This document shows positions 1-8,178 of a stretch of DNA of 23,260 bases, one piece after another. The notes beneath the pieces are model-generated. The model ran no database searches. It saw nothing but the letters and a program-made list of their open reading frames with translations, and had not been told where the DNA came from. Made by a program: the position numbers and the translations under genes. Within the stretch, counting starts at the first letter, position 1, and each line of letters opens with the position of its first letter. This stretch comes from Lachnospiraceae bacterium. GTDB taxonomy: Bacteria; Bacillota_A; Clostridia; Lachnospirales; Lachnospiraceae. The stretch spans positions 1 through 23,260 of the forward strand of contig JAFZQP010000096.1 of the NCBI GenBank assembly GCA_017620345.1. Direction: 5' to 3'.

Positions 1-239
1 AGCGTTCTGTATCTGTTGATATCCTTCTTCTTCAGGTAGTCAAGAAGTCCTCTTCTCTGACCGATCATCTTGTACATACCTCTTGCTGAATGATGATCTT
101 TCGGATTGGCCTTCAGATGCTCCGTAAGTTCGGATATCCTTGCCGTAAGTACTGCGATCTGAACTTCAGGTGAACCCGTATCGTTGGGAACAGTCGCGTA
201 CTCTTTCATTATTGCTGCTTTTTTCTCTTTAGTGATCAT
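1..239 (-). CDS. rpsO: 30S ribosomal protein S15 (3' part outside window)
   Basis: S15 binds the central domain of 16S rRNA early in 30S assembly. The visible 79 or so residues start [15 protein letters not shown] and contain the S15 hallmarks [27 protein letters not shown] and [13 protein letters not shown]. The protein runs off the left window edge just before the usual C-terminal ten or so residues, so no stop is visible. The ATG at 237-239 is preceded by an AGGAGGA ribosome binding site at 244-250. It lies downstream of ribF and a Na/Pi transporter, as the last visible gene of the rimP-infB series, and has its own promoter. The leader may be autoregulatory (separate entry). Identification is secure. 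Confidence 0.97.
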   Translation of the reverse strand, partial: MITKEKKAAIMKEYATVPNDTGSPEVQIAVLTARISELTEHLKANPKDHHSARGMYKMIGQRRGLLDYLKKKDINRYRT

Positions 240-330
240 AAAATCCTCCTCGGCATACGCCAAAATCATTAGATTAACCCCTTGTACTGCGGCACGGCTT
301 GCCAATGTCGAAGCACAGGTTTTTACAACA
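240..330 (-). promoter_or_regulatory. possible structured S15 autoregulatory leader of rpsO
   Basis: The roughly 90-base leader has several pairing options in the minus-strand RNA. A GGC-GTAT-GCC hairpin (252-261) abuts the Shine-Dalgarno sequence. A GGCA/TGCC stem lies further upstream. AGAT and AACC near the 5' end can pair with ATCT and GGTT nearer the start codon, closing a larger domain. CUUCG (309-313) can also pair with CGAGG, which overlaps the start of the SD, giving a way to hide it. Many bacteria regulate rpsO by S15 binding to its own leader. This leader does not match a class I can name, so the assignment is inference. Confidence 0.35.
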
Positions 331-336
331 TCTGCT

Positions 337-365
337 ATTCTACCACAGCAGATAAGCCTTGTAAA
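337..365 (-). promoter_or_regulatory. sigma-A type promoter for rpsO
   Basis: On the minus strand TTTACA (360-365) is followed after exactly 17 bases by TAGAAT (337-342). The -35 box starts four bases past the stop codon of the Na/Pi transporter gene. Transcription would start near 330 and give a leader of about 90 bases. rpsO can therefore be expressed independently of the long upstream operon. Seen directly as hexamers; activity is inferred. Confidence 0.65.
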
Positions 366-368
366 CTG

Positions 369-2006
369 TTAATTATCATTATTATATATGGCAAAAGCGA
401 TGTTCGTGGCATGATCTGCCACCCTCTCAAGACCGGATATGACATCCGAGAAGATCATCCCGCCTTCAGGCTTGCATTCTCCTCTTGTCATACGATCGAC
501 ATGATTCTGCTGATACTGACGTTCCCTGCGGTCAACTTCATCCTCGAGACGTCTTATATCGTCAAGGTGCTCGCTTGAATCGTTCCTGAACATTTCAACC
601 GCATACTGCACGAGCGTATTTACCATCTCGAGCATCACGGTCATCTCCTTTATCGCCTCCGGCGAAAAACCGCACCCTGTCCTGATCCTCGTCCTTGCAG
701 AATCCGCCACGTTCTCCGCATGATCTCCGATACGCTCAATGTCATTTACCACATGGAACAGACCGCCTATGCTCTTTGCATCTTCAACCGGCAGGTTCGT
801 CTGGCTGATCTTGACGAGATAATTGGTTATCTCATGATTAAGGAAGTTAATGTTCTCTTCAACTCGATATACTTCCTCGATATCTTCCTCGTCGAGCGTG
901 ATCAGCGCGTTCATCGCACGGTTCAGATTCTCGCTCGCAAGATACGCCATCCTCTCAAGCTCCTTGGATACATCAACAACAGCCGTTGCAGGAGAAAATA
1001 CGTTATTCCCACCGATGTACTTGAGCTGGAGCTGTTGCCTGTATCCGATCTTCTCATCCTCTCCCCTGACGAACAGATGCGTCAGCTTAACTATGACCTT
1101 TGTGAAAGGAAGCAGAACGATAACCTGTGTGATCTTAACTATGGTATGAGCATTTGCGACGAATCTGCCTTTGTTTCCGTTTGATATGTCAAGAACGACT
1201 TTGATGAACCAATCCATGCCGAAGGCAAGGAATATTATAAAGAATAACGTACCGATCGCATTAAATAACAGATGGATCATCGCGGCGCGCTTTGCGTCTT
1301 TCTTTCCGCCGACCGATGACAGCAGCGCCGTCGCGCACGCACCGATGTTACATCCCTGTATCATGAACAGGCATGTAGGCAGATCGAGAAGATCCTGTGT
1401 GGCCATCAGAAGTATTATGCTGACGGTAACGGATGAACTCTGTACCACGGCAGTGACAATCATTCCGACTAATATCGCAAGTATGGGATTTGATACGGTT
1501 GAAAAAAGTTCGAGAGCACCGGGGATCTGATGGAGCGTGCCCATGGCGCCTGACATGTTGTTAAGTCCGAGAAACAGTATACCAAAACCGGCAAGTATCT
1601 CACCGATCTTCTGAACAAATATCTTTTTAAAGAACAGGAGCATTATGACGCCGGCAAGAACAAGTATCGGAGCATAGTCGGCAAGATCGAACGAAACGAG
1701 CTGTGAAGTGACCGTCGTACCTATGTTGGCGCCGAATATGACGCCCACCGCCTGGTACAGATCCATTATGCCGGAATTGACAAAGCTGACGACCATGGAA
1801 GTACAGGCCGATGACGACTGTATTATCGCAGTGAACAAAACGCCCACGGCAAGACCGGACAGGGTGTTCCTCGTAAAGAACTCAAGTATTGAACGAAGCT
1901 TTGCTCCCGCAGCCTTCTCAATACCTTCTCCCATCATATGCATTCCGTATAGGAACAGTCCGAGACCGCCGACAAGCGGTAATATGATCAATGTAAATAC
2001 TGACAT
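369..2006 (-). CDS. Na+/phosphate cotransporter family protein with C-terminal PhoU-like domain
   Basis: This 545-residue membrane protein is predicted to couple sodium entry to inorganic phosphate uptake. The N-terminal half has the duplicated Na/Pi cotransporter repeat: QSSSA at 63-67 with a following GANIGTT, then QSSSV at 189-193 with a following GCNIGA. Hydrophobic segments run to about residue 310. The last 200 or so residues are hydrophilic and helical, with two heptad-rich PhoU-like bundles (for example DIERIGDHAENVADSA and LERVADHATNIAFAIY). Length and layout match the NptA/YjbB-type family. ATG at 2004-2006 has AGGAG at 2013-2017. It starts 15 bases after the ribF stop and probably belongs to that operon, an unusual place because ribF normally precedes rpsO directly. 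No Pho-box-like site is visible. The PhoU-like tail may sense or regulate flux; this is inferred from the family. Confidence 0.92.
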   Translation of the reverse strand: MSVFTLIILPLVGGLGLFLYGMHMMGEGIEKAAGAKLRSILEFFTRNTLSGLAVGVLFTAIIQSSSACTSMVVSFVNSGIMDLYQAVGVIFGANIGTTVTSQLVSFDLADYAPILVLAGVIMLLFFKKIFVQKIGEILAGFGILFLGLNNMSGAMGTLHQIPGALELFSTVSNPILAILVGMIVTAVVQSSSVTVSIILLMATQDLLDLPTCLFMIQGCNIGACATALLSSVGGKKDAKRAAMIHLLFNAIGTLFFIIFLAFGMDWFIKVVLDISNGNKGRFVANAHTIVKITQVIVLLPFTKVIVKLTHLFVRGEDEKIGYRQQLQLKYIGGNNVFSPATAVVDVSKELERMAYLASENLNRAMNALITLDEEDIEEVYRVEENINFLNHEITNYLVKISQTNLPVEDAKSIGGLFHVVNDIERIGDHAENVADSARTRIRTGCGFSPEAIKEMTVMLEMVNTLVQYAVEMFRNDSSEHLDDIRRLEDEVDRRERQYQQNHVDRMTRGECKPEGGMIFSDVISGLERVADHATNIAFAIYNNDN

Positions 2007-2021
2007 CGCACACTCCTGCGA

Positions 2022-2933
2022 TTACCGGTTAACCGCATGTTCCTTATGCCATTTCTGTCCGTCAAATATATCCTGCTTTATCTGTTTGTTAAGATCGGAT
2101 ATCTTATAGTACTTGACCTCTTCGCGCTTCCACTCCAGAAGTGCAATGGATACGTCCCCTCTTTGTATTCCCCTGACGCCTCCGTATATGTATGTCTCAA
2201 GCGTCCGGTTATCGGTCCTCACATTTGTCATCGCATCGTAATGCTCATCCTCATAGACTACTTTGGAATAATACACACCGCCGAGAGGCATCGATTTTTC
2301 TTCAGGTATATCAAGTATATAATACCACGTATTGCCTCCCACTCCCACAGGATCCCGACGGAATCTTCCGCTCACATGATATGGCCGGTATGACAGGCTC
2401 TTGACTTTGGTAGTCTTGCCGTCTGCCAGAAGTTCTTTAAGGTACGTTGAACTGATGACTTTCTTGCCGTCCTTGATCTTGTTTATGATCTCGACCTCAT
2501 AATCATATATCGGGCCGAAATCGCGCAGCATCTGCGCATTTCCGAGAGCGCCCTGTCCGAACGTGCAGTCTTCGCCGACAACTACGGCACCCGCATTGAG
2601 CCTGTCAGACACAAACTCCTCGATGAACTGCTGTGCCGTTATGGATGCTGTCTTTTCGTAAAACGGAAATTCAACATAGTAATCGATACCGAGTTCGGCA
2701 AATATGCTTCTCTTCTCCGCATTTGTCAGAAGGACGCCTTTATCGCTTCCAAATCCCAGACTCGAAGGCGGAATGTCAAAAGTCAGAACGCAGAGCTTGT
2801 ATCCTCTTCTGATATACTCCTTCATCCTCTTAACGATATATAGGTGACCCTTGTGTACTCCGTCGAACTTCCCTATCGATACTACGGTCTTTTCCGGGAT
2901 CGAAAATTCAGTTGTGCCTGTTATTATATTCAT
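2022..2933 (-). CDS. ribF: RibF-type FAD synthetase with degenerate riboflavin kinase domain
   Basis: RibF normally phosphorylates riboflavin to FMN (C-terminal domain) and adenylates FMN to FAD (N-terminal domain). The N-terminal nucleotidyltransferase looks intact: GKFDGVHKGH at 21-30 (the HxGH-type nucleotide-binding loop), GEDCTFGQG at 120-128 and ISSTYLKELLADG at 160-172. The kinase half (about 183-290) keeps the overall pattern, including GGVYYSK (218-224), a likely catalytic Glu246 in TLETYIYG and the C-terminal LNKQIKQDI helix. The usual G-(F/M)-P-T-(A/T)-N Mg-ATP motif is missing: residues 190-203 read RFRRDPVGVGGNTW. Length (303) is normal. ATG at 2931-2933 is preceded by AAAGGA. 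It lies 22 bases after truB, its usual neighbour. FAD synthetase function is likely; kinase activity is doubtful. Confidence 0.88.
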   Translation of the reverse strand: MNIITGTTEFSIPEKTVVSIGKFDGVHKGHLYIVKRMKEYIRRGYKLCVLTFDIPPSSLGFGSDKGVLLTNAEKRSIFAELGIDYYVEFPFYEKTASITAQQFIEEFVSDRLNAGAVVVGEDCTFGQGALGNAQMLRDFGPIYDYEVEIINKIKDGKKVISSTYLKELLADGKTTKVKSLSYRPYHVSGRFRRDPVGVGGNTWYYILDIPEEKSMPLGGVYYSKVVYEDEHYDAMTNVRTDNRTLETYIYGGVRGIQRGDVSIALLEWKREEVKYYKISDLNKQIKQDIFDGQKWHKEHAVNR

Positions 2934-2955
2934 TCGATAGAAATCCTTTGCAAGA

Positions 2956-3864
2956 TCAGTTTAAAAACATCTTATATGGTTTAAAAATATCACCCGGTCT
3001 CTTATACTCGTATATCCCGATAAAAGATCCCTCGTGATCGTACATCCTTATCTTTTCCCCGTCGGACATGCCGGCAGGAGTATCCGGCAGACGTCTCATG
3101 CTTTTTCCGCTTATGACATTACCGTTCCTCAGAAGCTTTGATAACTCCGGCGTCATCGTACATCCCTTAAGGGCGCGGAATATGTCTTCAAGGCTTATGA
3201 TTACATCCGATATTTTATCCTCGGCGACGATCTTTTCAAGCTCATCCAGTTTAACTGCACCTGTTATGTCAAACTCTCCCACTTTCGTTCTCGTAAGTTT
3301 CTCCATTGCGGCGCCGCAGCCGAGTTTCGTTCCTATATCATCTATGAGCGATCTGATATATGTACCTTTACCGCACTTAACACGGACAGTTACCCTCGGT
3401 ATGTCGATCGAGGTTATACCGATATCGTATATGTTTACAAATACCGGCTTTCTTTCTACTTCTTTTCCGCTCCTTGCAAGATCATACAACTTCTGTCCCC
3501 CGACCTTTTTGGCGGAGTACATCGGCGGAACCTGATCATAGCCTCCGATAAAGGATCTTATGGCAGTCCCGATCTCCTCGTTAGTTGACATAACTTCTCG
3601 CGACTCTTTCATAACGCCTGTTACGTCAAGCGTATCATATGTTTTTCCAAGGAGCATTACAGCTTCATATTCTTTATCATGATCCGTGAACATCTCACAG
3701 AGTTTTGTTGCCGCTCCGACACATACGGGCAGTACTCCTTCCGCCATCGGATCGAGCGTCCCGGTATGACCGATCTTCTTCGTATGAAGTATACCGCGAA
3801 GACGGGCTACAACATCATGGCTCGTATAACCGCTCTCTTTGTAAATATTGATCATACCGTCCAT
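2956..3864 (-). CDS. truB: tRNA pseudouridine(55) synthase TruB
   Basis: TruB converts U55 of the tRNA T-loop to pseudouridine and acts as a tRNA folding chaperone. The N-terminus DGMINIYKESGYTSHDVV and the catalytic motif GHTGTLDPMAEG with Asp38 are typical. Also visible are the KEYEAVMLLGKTYDTLDVTG strand, the PPMYSAKKVGG segment and CGKGTYIRSLIDDIG. At 302 residues the length is normal, including a short C-terminal region that may be PUA-like. It starts 2 bases after the nrnA stop and ends 22 bases before ribF, so it is translated as part of the operon. Identification is secure. Confidence 0.97.
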   Translation of the reverse strand: MDGMINIYKESGYTSHDVVARLRGILHTKKIGHTGTLDPMAEGVLPVCVGAATKLCEMFTDHDKEYEAVMLLGKTYDTLDVTGVMKESREVMSTNEEIGTAIRSFIGGYDQVPPMYSAKKVGGQKLYDLARSGKEVERKPVFVNIYDIGITSIDIPRVTVRVKCGKGTYIRSLIDDIGTKLGCGAAMEKLTRTKVGEFDITGAVKLDELEKIVAEDKISDVIISLEDIFRALKGCTMTPELSKLLRNGNVISGKSMRRLPDTPAGMSDGEKIRMYDHEGSFIGIYEYKRPGDIFKPYKMFLN

Positions 3865-3866
3865 GA

Positions 3867-4814
3867 TCAGATCTGCTTTTCTATTTCATGCGACAGCGCG
3901 TTGATAACATCATAGTACGTTCCGTTCATCTCAACTCCCGCTGCCCTGTCGTGTCCGCCGCCGCCAAACATTGTTGCGATCTTTGCAACATTTACACCAC
4001 CGTTTGAGCGCATGCTCACCTTGAACCGCTGCGTGCCCATCTCGTACATGAAGATGGCAACTTCAACGCCTTTTGTATTCTTGAGCTGGTTAACGATACC
4101 TTCAAGATGCTTGGGCAGAACGTTATAGAAGTCCATCATCTTCCTGTCGACCATGCTTACTATGCATTTACCTTCCATGAACAGTATGCTCTCAAGAAGG
4201 GCACGTCCCAATATCTGATTCTGGATATATGATTTTTCGTAAAACGTCTCCTGTATGATCTTTGGTCCGTCAAATCCGTATTCAACAAGCTGTCCAACGA
4301 TCTCAAAACTCCTGCGGCTCATGTTCGAGTACTGGAATACGCCCGAGTCATGTACTATGCCCGTAAAGAGGCATTCTGCGACCGCTTTGTTGATATACTG
4401 CTTCTCAAACAGTTCAAACAGCACTTCGCATGTGCTCGATGCGTGCGGTCTTATCTCATTTACATCGGCAAGTCCCGGATTGGTCTCATGATGATCCACA
4501 CATATGGTCTTACCGGCCTGCTCAAAGTACGGCAGTGCATCACCCAGCCTGTCACAGGAACTTACGTCAAGAGCGATGAAAACATCAAACTTCCCGTCAT
4601 AACTGTACGTCAGGTTCATCCGGTCATATCCTTCCAGATATGAAAATATGGTAGGCGGATTGTCCTGCGTAAAAACAACACAGTTCATATCAGGCCTTGC
4701 GCATTTAAGGTATGCCAAAAGAGCCAGCGTGGAACTGATGCAGTCTCCGTCGGGCCTTATATGTCCGGCTATGCCTACAGTCTTCGCATTGCCTATTTCT
4801 TCGAGAAGATTCAT
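3867..4814 (-). CDS. nrnA: DHH/DHHA1 phosphoesterase, bifunctional oligoribonuclease/pAp phosphatase (NrnA family)
   Basis: NrnA-type enzymes degrade 2-5 nt RNA fragments to mononucleotides and dephosphorylate 3'-phosphoadenosine 5'-phosphate to AMP. The manganese-binding motifs are in order: GHIRPDGDCISS (17-28), ALDVSSCDRLG, the signature VDHHETN, and VHDSGVFQYS. The C-terminal DHHA1 substrate-binding loop is GGGGHDRAAGVEM. Length 315 is as expected. Its ATG overlaps the rbfA stop in an ATGA, so translation is probably coupled. The rbfA-nrnA-truB order is the standard Firmicute arrangement, which supports the NrnA assignment over other DHH proteins. Confidence 0.93.
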   Translation of the reverse strand: MNLLEEIGNAKTVGIAGHIRPDGDCISSTLALLAYLKCARPDMNCVVFTQDNPPTIFSYLEGYDRMNLTYSYDGKFDVFIALDVSSCDRLGDALPYFEQAGKTICVDHHETNPGLADVNEIRPHASSTCEVLFELFEKQYINKAVAECLFTGIVHDSGVFQYSNMSRRSFEIVGQLVEYGFDGPKIIQETFYEKSYIQNQILGRALLESILFMEGKCIVSMVDRKMMDFYNVLPKHLEGIVNQLKNTKGVEVAIFMYEMGTQRFKVSMRSNGGVNVAKIATMFGGGGHDRAAGVEMNGTYYDVINALSHEIEKQI

Positions 4815-5185
4815 TCGCCGTCCCTTTCGTGGATAGGAGCCATTACTTCATCTATCTTGGCAGACATTGCCATTCCATACTCTGTTGATGTATCGGATAT
4901 GAACTTAAGCTCGGGTGTATTGCGAAGGTTGAGCGTCGATGCCAGCTGTTTTCTCATGAACCCCTCGGCGTTCCGAAGGCCGTCCATAGTCTCCTGGCGG
5001 GTTATATCATCGCCCAGTACACTTATATAAACCTTGCATGTCTTAAGATCCGGTGCGACTTCCACATCCGTGACGCATGTCATCGGAGCTATCCGCGGAT
5101 CCTTGATCTCGCCGCGGATAAGATTGGCCAGCACCTTCATGACCTCTGCATTTATCCTTGTATTCTTGATGCTGTTTTTTCTCAT
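4811..5185 (-). CDS. rbfA: 30S ribosome-binding factor RbfA
   Basis: RbfA binds immature 30S subunits and helps 16S rRNA maturation, notably in the cold. The 124 residues show the small KH-like fold pattern: [22 protein letters not shown], then a strand with [21 protein letters not shown], and a helix ending with [18 protein letters not shown]. The length is typical. Its ATG overlaps the infB stop (ATGA at 5182-5185) and its own stop overlaps the nrnA start. An AGAGG lies about ten bases upstream of the ATG. The translationally coupled infB-rbfA pair is the usual order. Confidence 0.96.
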   Translation of the reverse strand: MRKNSIKNTRINAEVMKVLANLIRGEIKDPRIAPMTCVTDVEVAPDLKTCKVYISVLGDDITRQETMDGLRNAEGFMRKQLASTLNLRNTPELKFISDTSTEYGMAMSAKIDEVMAPIHERDGE

Positions 5186-7851
5186 TTTCTGGGTACCTCT
5201 TCCATGATATAGCCTTCTACTATATCAAGCTCGGCAAAATCACCGAAATCTTCAAATACGAGACCGCATTCAAATCCCGCCTTGACTTCCTTCACGTCAT
5301 CCTTGAATCTCTTGAGTGAAGCAAGCTTGCCTTCGTAGATCTGCTCGCCTTCTCTCGTTATCCTGACAAGGCAGCCCCTTTGCATAACGCCGTCGAGCAT
5401 ATATGCACCGGCAATGTTTCCTATACCGCTGGCCTTGAATATCTGACGTATCTCGGCATGACCGATGACTTTCTCTTCGAATACGGGATCTAGCATACCC
5501 TTCATGGCATCCTCAACATCCTCGATAGCCTTGTATATTACATCATACAGTCTTATATCAACGCCCTCCGTCTCAGCCGTAGCCTTTGCGGTAGCATCGG
5601 GACGGACATTGAAACCGATGATGATGGCTTCACTCGCGCTTGCAAGGATGACATCCGACTCGTTGATCGCACCGACTCCGCTGTGGATGACTTTGACAAC
5701 GACTTCTTCATTCGAAAGCTTCAGCAGAGACTCCTTAACAGCCTCAACAGAACCCTGTACATCAGCCTTAAGGATAAGGTTGAGTTCCTTAAGGTTACCC
5801 TCCTGGATCTTGGAGAACAGACCTTCAAGAGACATCTTGGATTTCATCTTCGTATCATCAAGAAGCTTAACCTTGTTCTGTGCTATGAACGTTTCGGCAA
5901 AGTTCTTTGCTTCCTTATCGGAATCAAGCGATACGAACACTTCTCCGGCTCCGGGCACATCATTAAGACCCAGTATCTCAACAGGCGTAGAAGGTCCTGC
6001 CTCCTTAACCCTGCGTCCGCTGTCGTCTATCATCGCCCTTACTTTACCGTGGGATGCGCCTGCGGCGATAAAATCACCCACCTTGAGAGTACCCTTCTGT
6101 ACAAGTACGGTAGCAACGGGGCCACGGCCCTTGTCAAGCTGTGCCTCGATGACCATACCTCTGGCTCTCCTGTTCGCATTTGCCTTAAGTTCAAGTATAT
6201 CGCTTGTAAGAAGGATCATCTCGAGTAGCTCTTTGATACCTTCTCCGGTCTTGGCTGATACGGGTGCAAATACCGTACTTCCTCCCCAATCTTCGGGAAC
6301 GAGTTCATACTCGGACAGTTCCTGTTTAACCCTGTCTATATTTGCCGAAGGCTTATCTATCTTGTTGACGGCAACGATAATCTCGATACCGGCAGCCTTT
6401 GCATGATTGATAGCCTCAACAGTCTGCGGCATTACACCGTCATCTGCTGCAACAACGAGGATAGCGATATCCGTCGCATTTGCACCACGCATACGCATCG
6501 CAGTGAAAGCCTCATGACCGGGTGTATCAAGGAACGTAATGTTCCTGCCGTTAACATTTACAACATAAGCACCGATAGCCTGCGTGATTCCTCCGGCCTC
6601 GCCTTCGATGACTTTCGTGTTCCTTATCGCATCAAGAAGTGAAGTCTTACCGTGATCGACATGACCCATGACACATATAACAGGCGGACGGCTCGTCATT
6701 GTTGCCGGATCCTCTTCTTCTTCTCTCAGGAGTTCCTCGATAACATCAACGACAACCTCTTTTTCGCACAGTATATCGTACTCAACGGCGATCTCTTCCG
6801 CTTCCTCGTATGAGATCTCTTCATTAACGGTCACTACCTTGCCCTGGAGGAACAGCTTCTTGATGATCTGTGAAGACTGTATCTTCATCTTGTCGGCAAG
6901 TTCCTTGATCGTGATCGTCTCCGGAAGAGTGATAACCTTGATCTTCTCCTCTTCAGGCTCTTCCTTCTTCTCTACGGGACGTACAGGCATCTTGGAGCCT
7001 TTGCCCTTAACCTGTTTTCCTCCCTTGAAACCGTCCTCATTTTCATAGATACGGTCTTTCTTGTTCTTATCCTTTGAAACGTTTCCTTTTCTTCCGCTTC
7101 CGCCTCTGCTGCCGTTATCCTTCGGCGGCTCGGATGATGCATTAAATCCGCGGCCCTGATTGATGACTATTCCGCCTCTTTGACGCTCGGGTTTTGCCGG
7201 GCGGTCAGATGCAGGTCTTACAGGACGCTCTCCTGCAGGTCTTGCGGGGCGTTCTGCTGAGGGTCTTCCTGTTCTTGTCTGCTCGGCAGGTTTCTGGTCT
7301 CGCGGTTCAACAGTTCCAGCACTACCGCCAGCACTATTGCTACTGCTCCCAACAGTATTGACAACAGTTTTATCAGTCTCTGTACTTTCTTTTTTAGGCG
7401 TAATGCCTGTTCTACGTAAACGATCTCTATCGCCTCCCTGTAATGTTTCTGCGTTTCTGGCTGCTCTTTCAGCTGTCGTAGGTACCGTAGGTCGGATGAT
7501 GCCTCCCTGACGTGCCGCAGGGGCTGCACCTCTTCCTCCCTGTGACATACCGCGATTTCCCATCTGTGAATTTCTCGCTGAAGAAACAACGATTATAGGC
7601 TTTTTCTTTTTGACAGGAACTGCTCCCGCAGGTCCTGCAGGTTTTGCCGGTGCCGCCGGTTTCTTCTCCACCTTAGGCTCCGGAGCTTTCCCTTTGCCCG
7701 ACAGTTTCTTTCGAAGCGCCTCTACCTGATCATCCTCAAGTCCGGATGCAGGTGCTTTTCCTTCTATTCCCATTCCGGCAAGGATCGCAACGACCTCACT
7801 GCTTTTTATATCAAATTCTTTTGCTATCTCATGAACTTTCACTTTTGCCAT
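5182..7851 (-). CDS. infB: translation initiation factor IF-2
   Basis: IF-2 is the GTPase that places initiator fMet-tRNA on the 30S subunit and promotes subunit joining. The N-terminus (1-50) has the IF2_N helical fold [21 protein letters not shown] long disordered Pro/Arg/Gly/Lys-rich linker (about 55-300) contains repeats of the [10 protein letters not shown] type. A second IF2_N-like helix region is near 312-345. The G domain carries G1 GHVDHGKT (396-403), [11 protein letters not shown]3 DTPGH (442-446) and G4 NKID (496-499). Domains II, III and the C-terminal fMet-tRNA-binding domain follow to residue 889. Start: ATG with GGAGG about 12 bases upstream, overlapping the end of ylxQ. Codon use changes sharply across residues 125-182 of the linker (see findings). 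Confidence 0.98.
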   Translation of the reverse strand: MAKVKVHEIAKEFDIKSSEVVAILAGMGIEGKAPASGLEDDQVEALRKKLSGKGKAPEPKVEKKPAAPAKPAGPAGAVPVKKKKPIIVVSSARNSQMGNRGMSQGGRGAAPAARQGGIIRPTVPTTAERAARNAETLQGGDRDRLRRTGITPKKESTETDKTVVNTVGSSSNSAGGSAGTVEPRDQKPAEQTRTGRPSAERPARPAGERPVRPASDRPAKPERQRGGIVINQGRGFNASSEPPKDNGSRGGSGRKGNVSKDKNKKDRIYENEDGFKGGKQVKGKGSKMPVRPVEKKEEPEEEKIKVITLPETITIKELADKMKIQSSQIIKKLFLQGKVVTVNEEISYEEAEEIAVEYDILCEKEVVVDVIEELLREEEEDPATMTSRPPVICVMGHVDHGKTSLLDAIRNTKVIEGEAGGITQAIGAYVVNVNGRNITFLDTPGHEAFTAMRMRGANATDIAILVVAADDGVMPQTVEAINHAKAAGIEIIVAVNKIDKPSANIDRVKQELSEYELVPEDWGGSTVFAPVSAKTGEGIKELLEMILLTSDILELKANANRRARGMVIEAQLDKGRGPVATVLVQKGTLKVGDFIAAGASHGKVRAMIDDSGRRVKEAGPSTPVEILGLNDVPGAGEVFVSLDSDKEAKNFAETFIAQNKVKLLDDTKMKSKMSLEGLFSKIQEGNLKELNLILKADVQGSVEAVKESLLKLSNEEVVVKVIHSGVGAINESDVILASASEAIIIGFNVRPDATAKATAETEGVDIRLYDVIYKAIEDVEDAMKGMLDPVFEEKVIGHAEIRQIFKASGIGNIAGAYMLDGVMQRGCLVRITREGEQIYEGKLASLKRFKDDVKEVKAGFECGLVFEDFGDFAELDIVEGYIMEEVPRK

Positions 7852-7857
7852 TTATCA

Positions 7858-8178
7858 CTACACCTCCGTAACTATCTTCGATCGGATCTGCTTTGCAAGG
7901 TTTTCATCCGTAACACACAATGAGGCGCGAAACTCTTTTCCTATCGCATGTCCGAGATTTTCCTTGTCCGAATACTCCACATAAGGCACTTTGTGGTAAG
8001 CGCACATATCTGCGAACTGTTTCCTTGTATTGTCTGAAGCATCTGTTGCGACGATGCACAGGAATGATCTTCCTTCCTTGATGGTGCTCTCCGTCATGAA
8101 TTCGCCGCTCTTTACGAATCCGGCTCTCTGTGCCAGCCCCAGCAGTTGTAATACAGGATCTCTTTTCATATGGATCAT
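7858..8178 (-). CDS. ylxQ: L7Ae/L30e-family RNA-binding protein YlxQ
   Basis: This 106-residue protein belongs to the L7Ae/L30e/Gadd45 fold, which binds kink-turn RNA; the B. subtilis member encoded between nusA and infB is YlxQ. Matching features are the N-terminal LQLLGLAQRAGFVKSGE, a central strand FLCIVATDASDNTRKQF, then VPYVEYSDKENLGHAIGKEFRASLCVTDENLA. Its first ATG (8176-8178) overlaps the nusA stop as ATGA. A second in-frame ATG at 8167-8169 (MKRDPV) is equally plausible; the GGAG lies 4 bases from the first and 13 from the second, so the true start is uncertain. It ends 6 bases before infB. The usual partner ylxR, expected just upstream, is missing. Confidence 0.87.
   Translation of the reverse strand: MIHMKRDPVLQLLGLAQRAGFVKSGEFMTESTIKEGRSFLCIVATDASDNTRKQFADMCAYHKVPYVEYSDKENLGHAIGKEFRASLCVTDENLAKQIRSKIVTEV

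Noticed and set aside
5465..6406. 313-codon plus-strand open frame opposite infB
   Set aside because: It mirrors the highly conserved IF-2 core and is Ser/Leu-rich low-information sequence, the usual shadow of a GC-rich third-position gene.
7218..7589. 123-codon minus frame within infB, checked as a frameshift or nested gene
   Set aside because: The main infB frame is open throughout and the alternative has no start signal; it arises from the repetitive linker.
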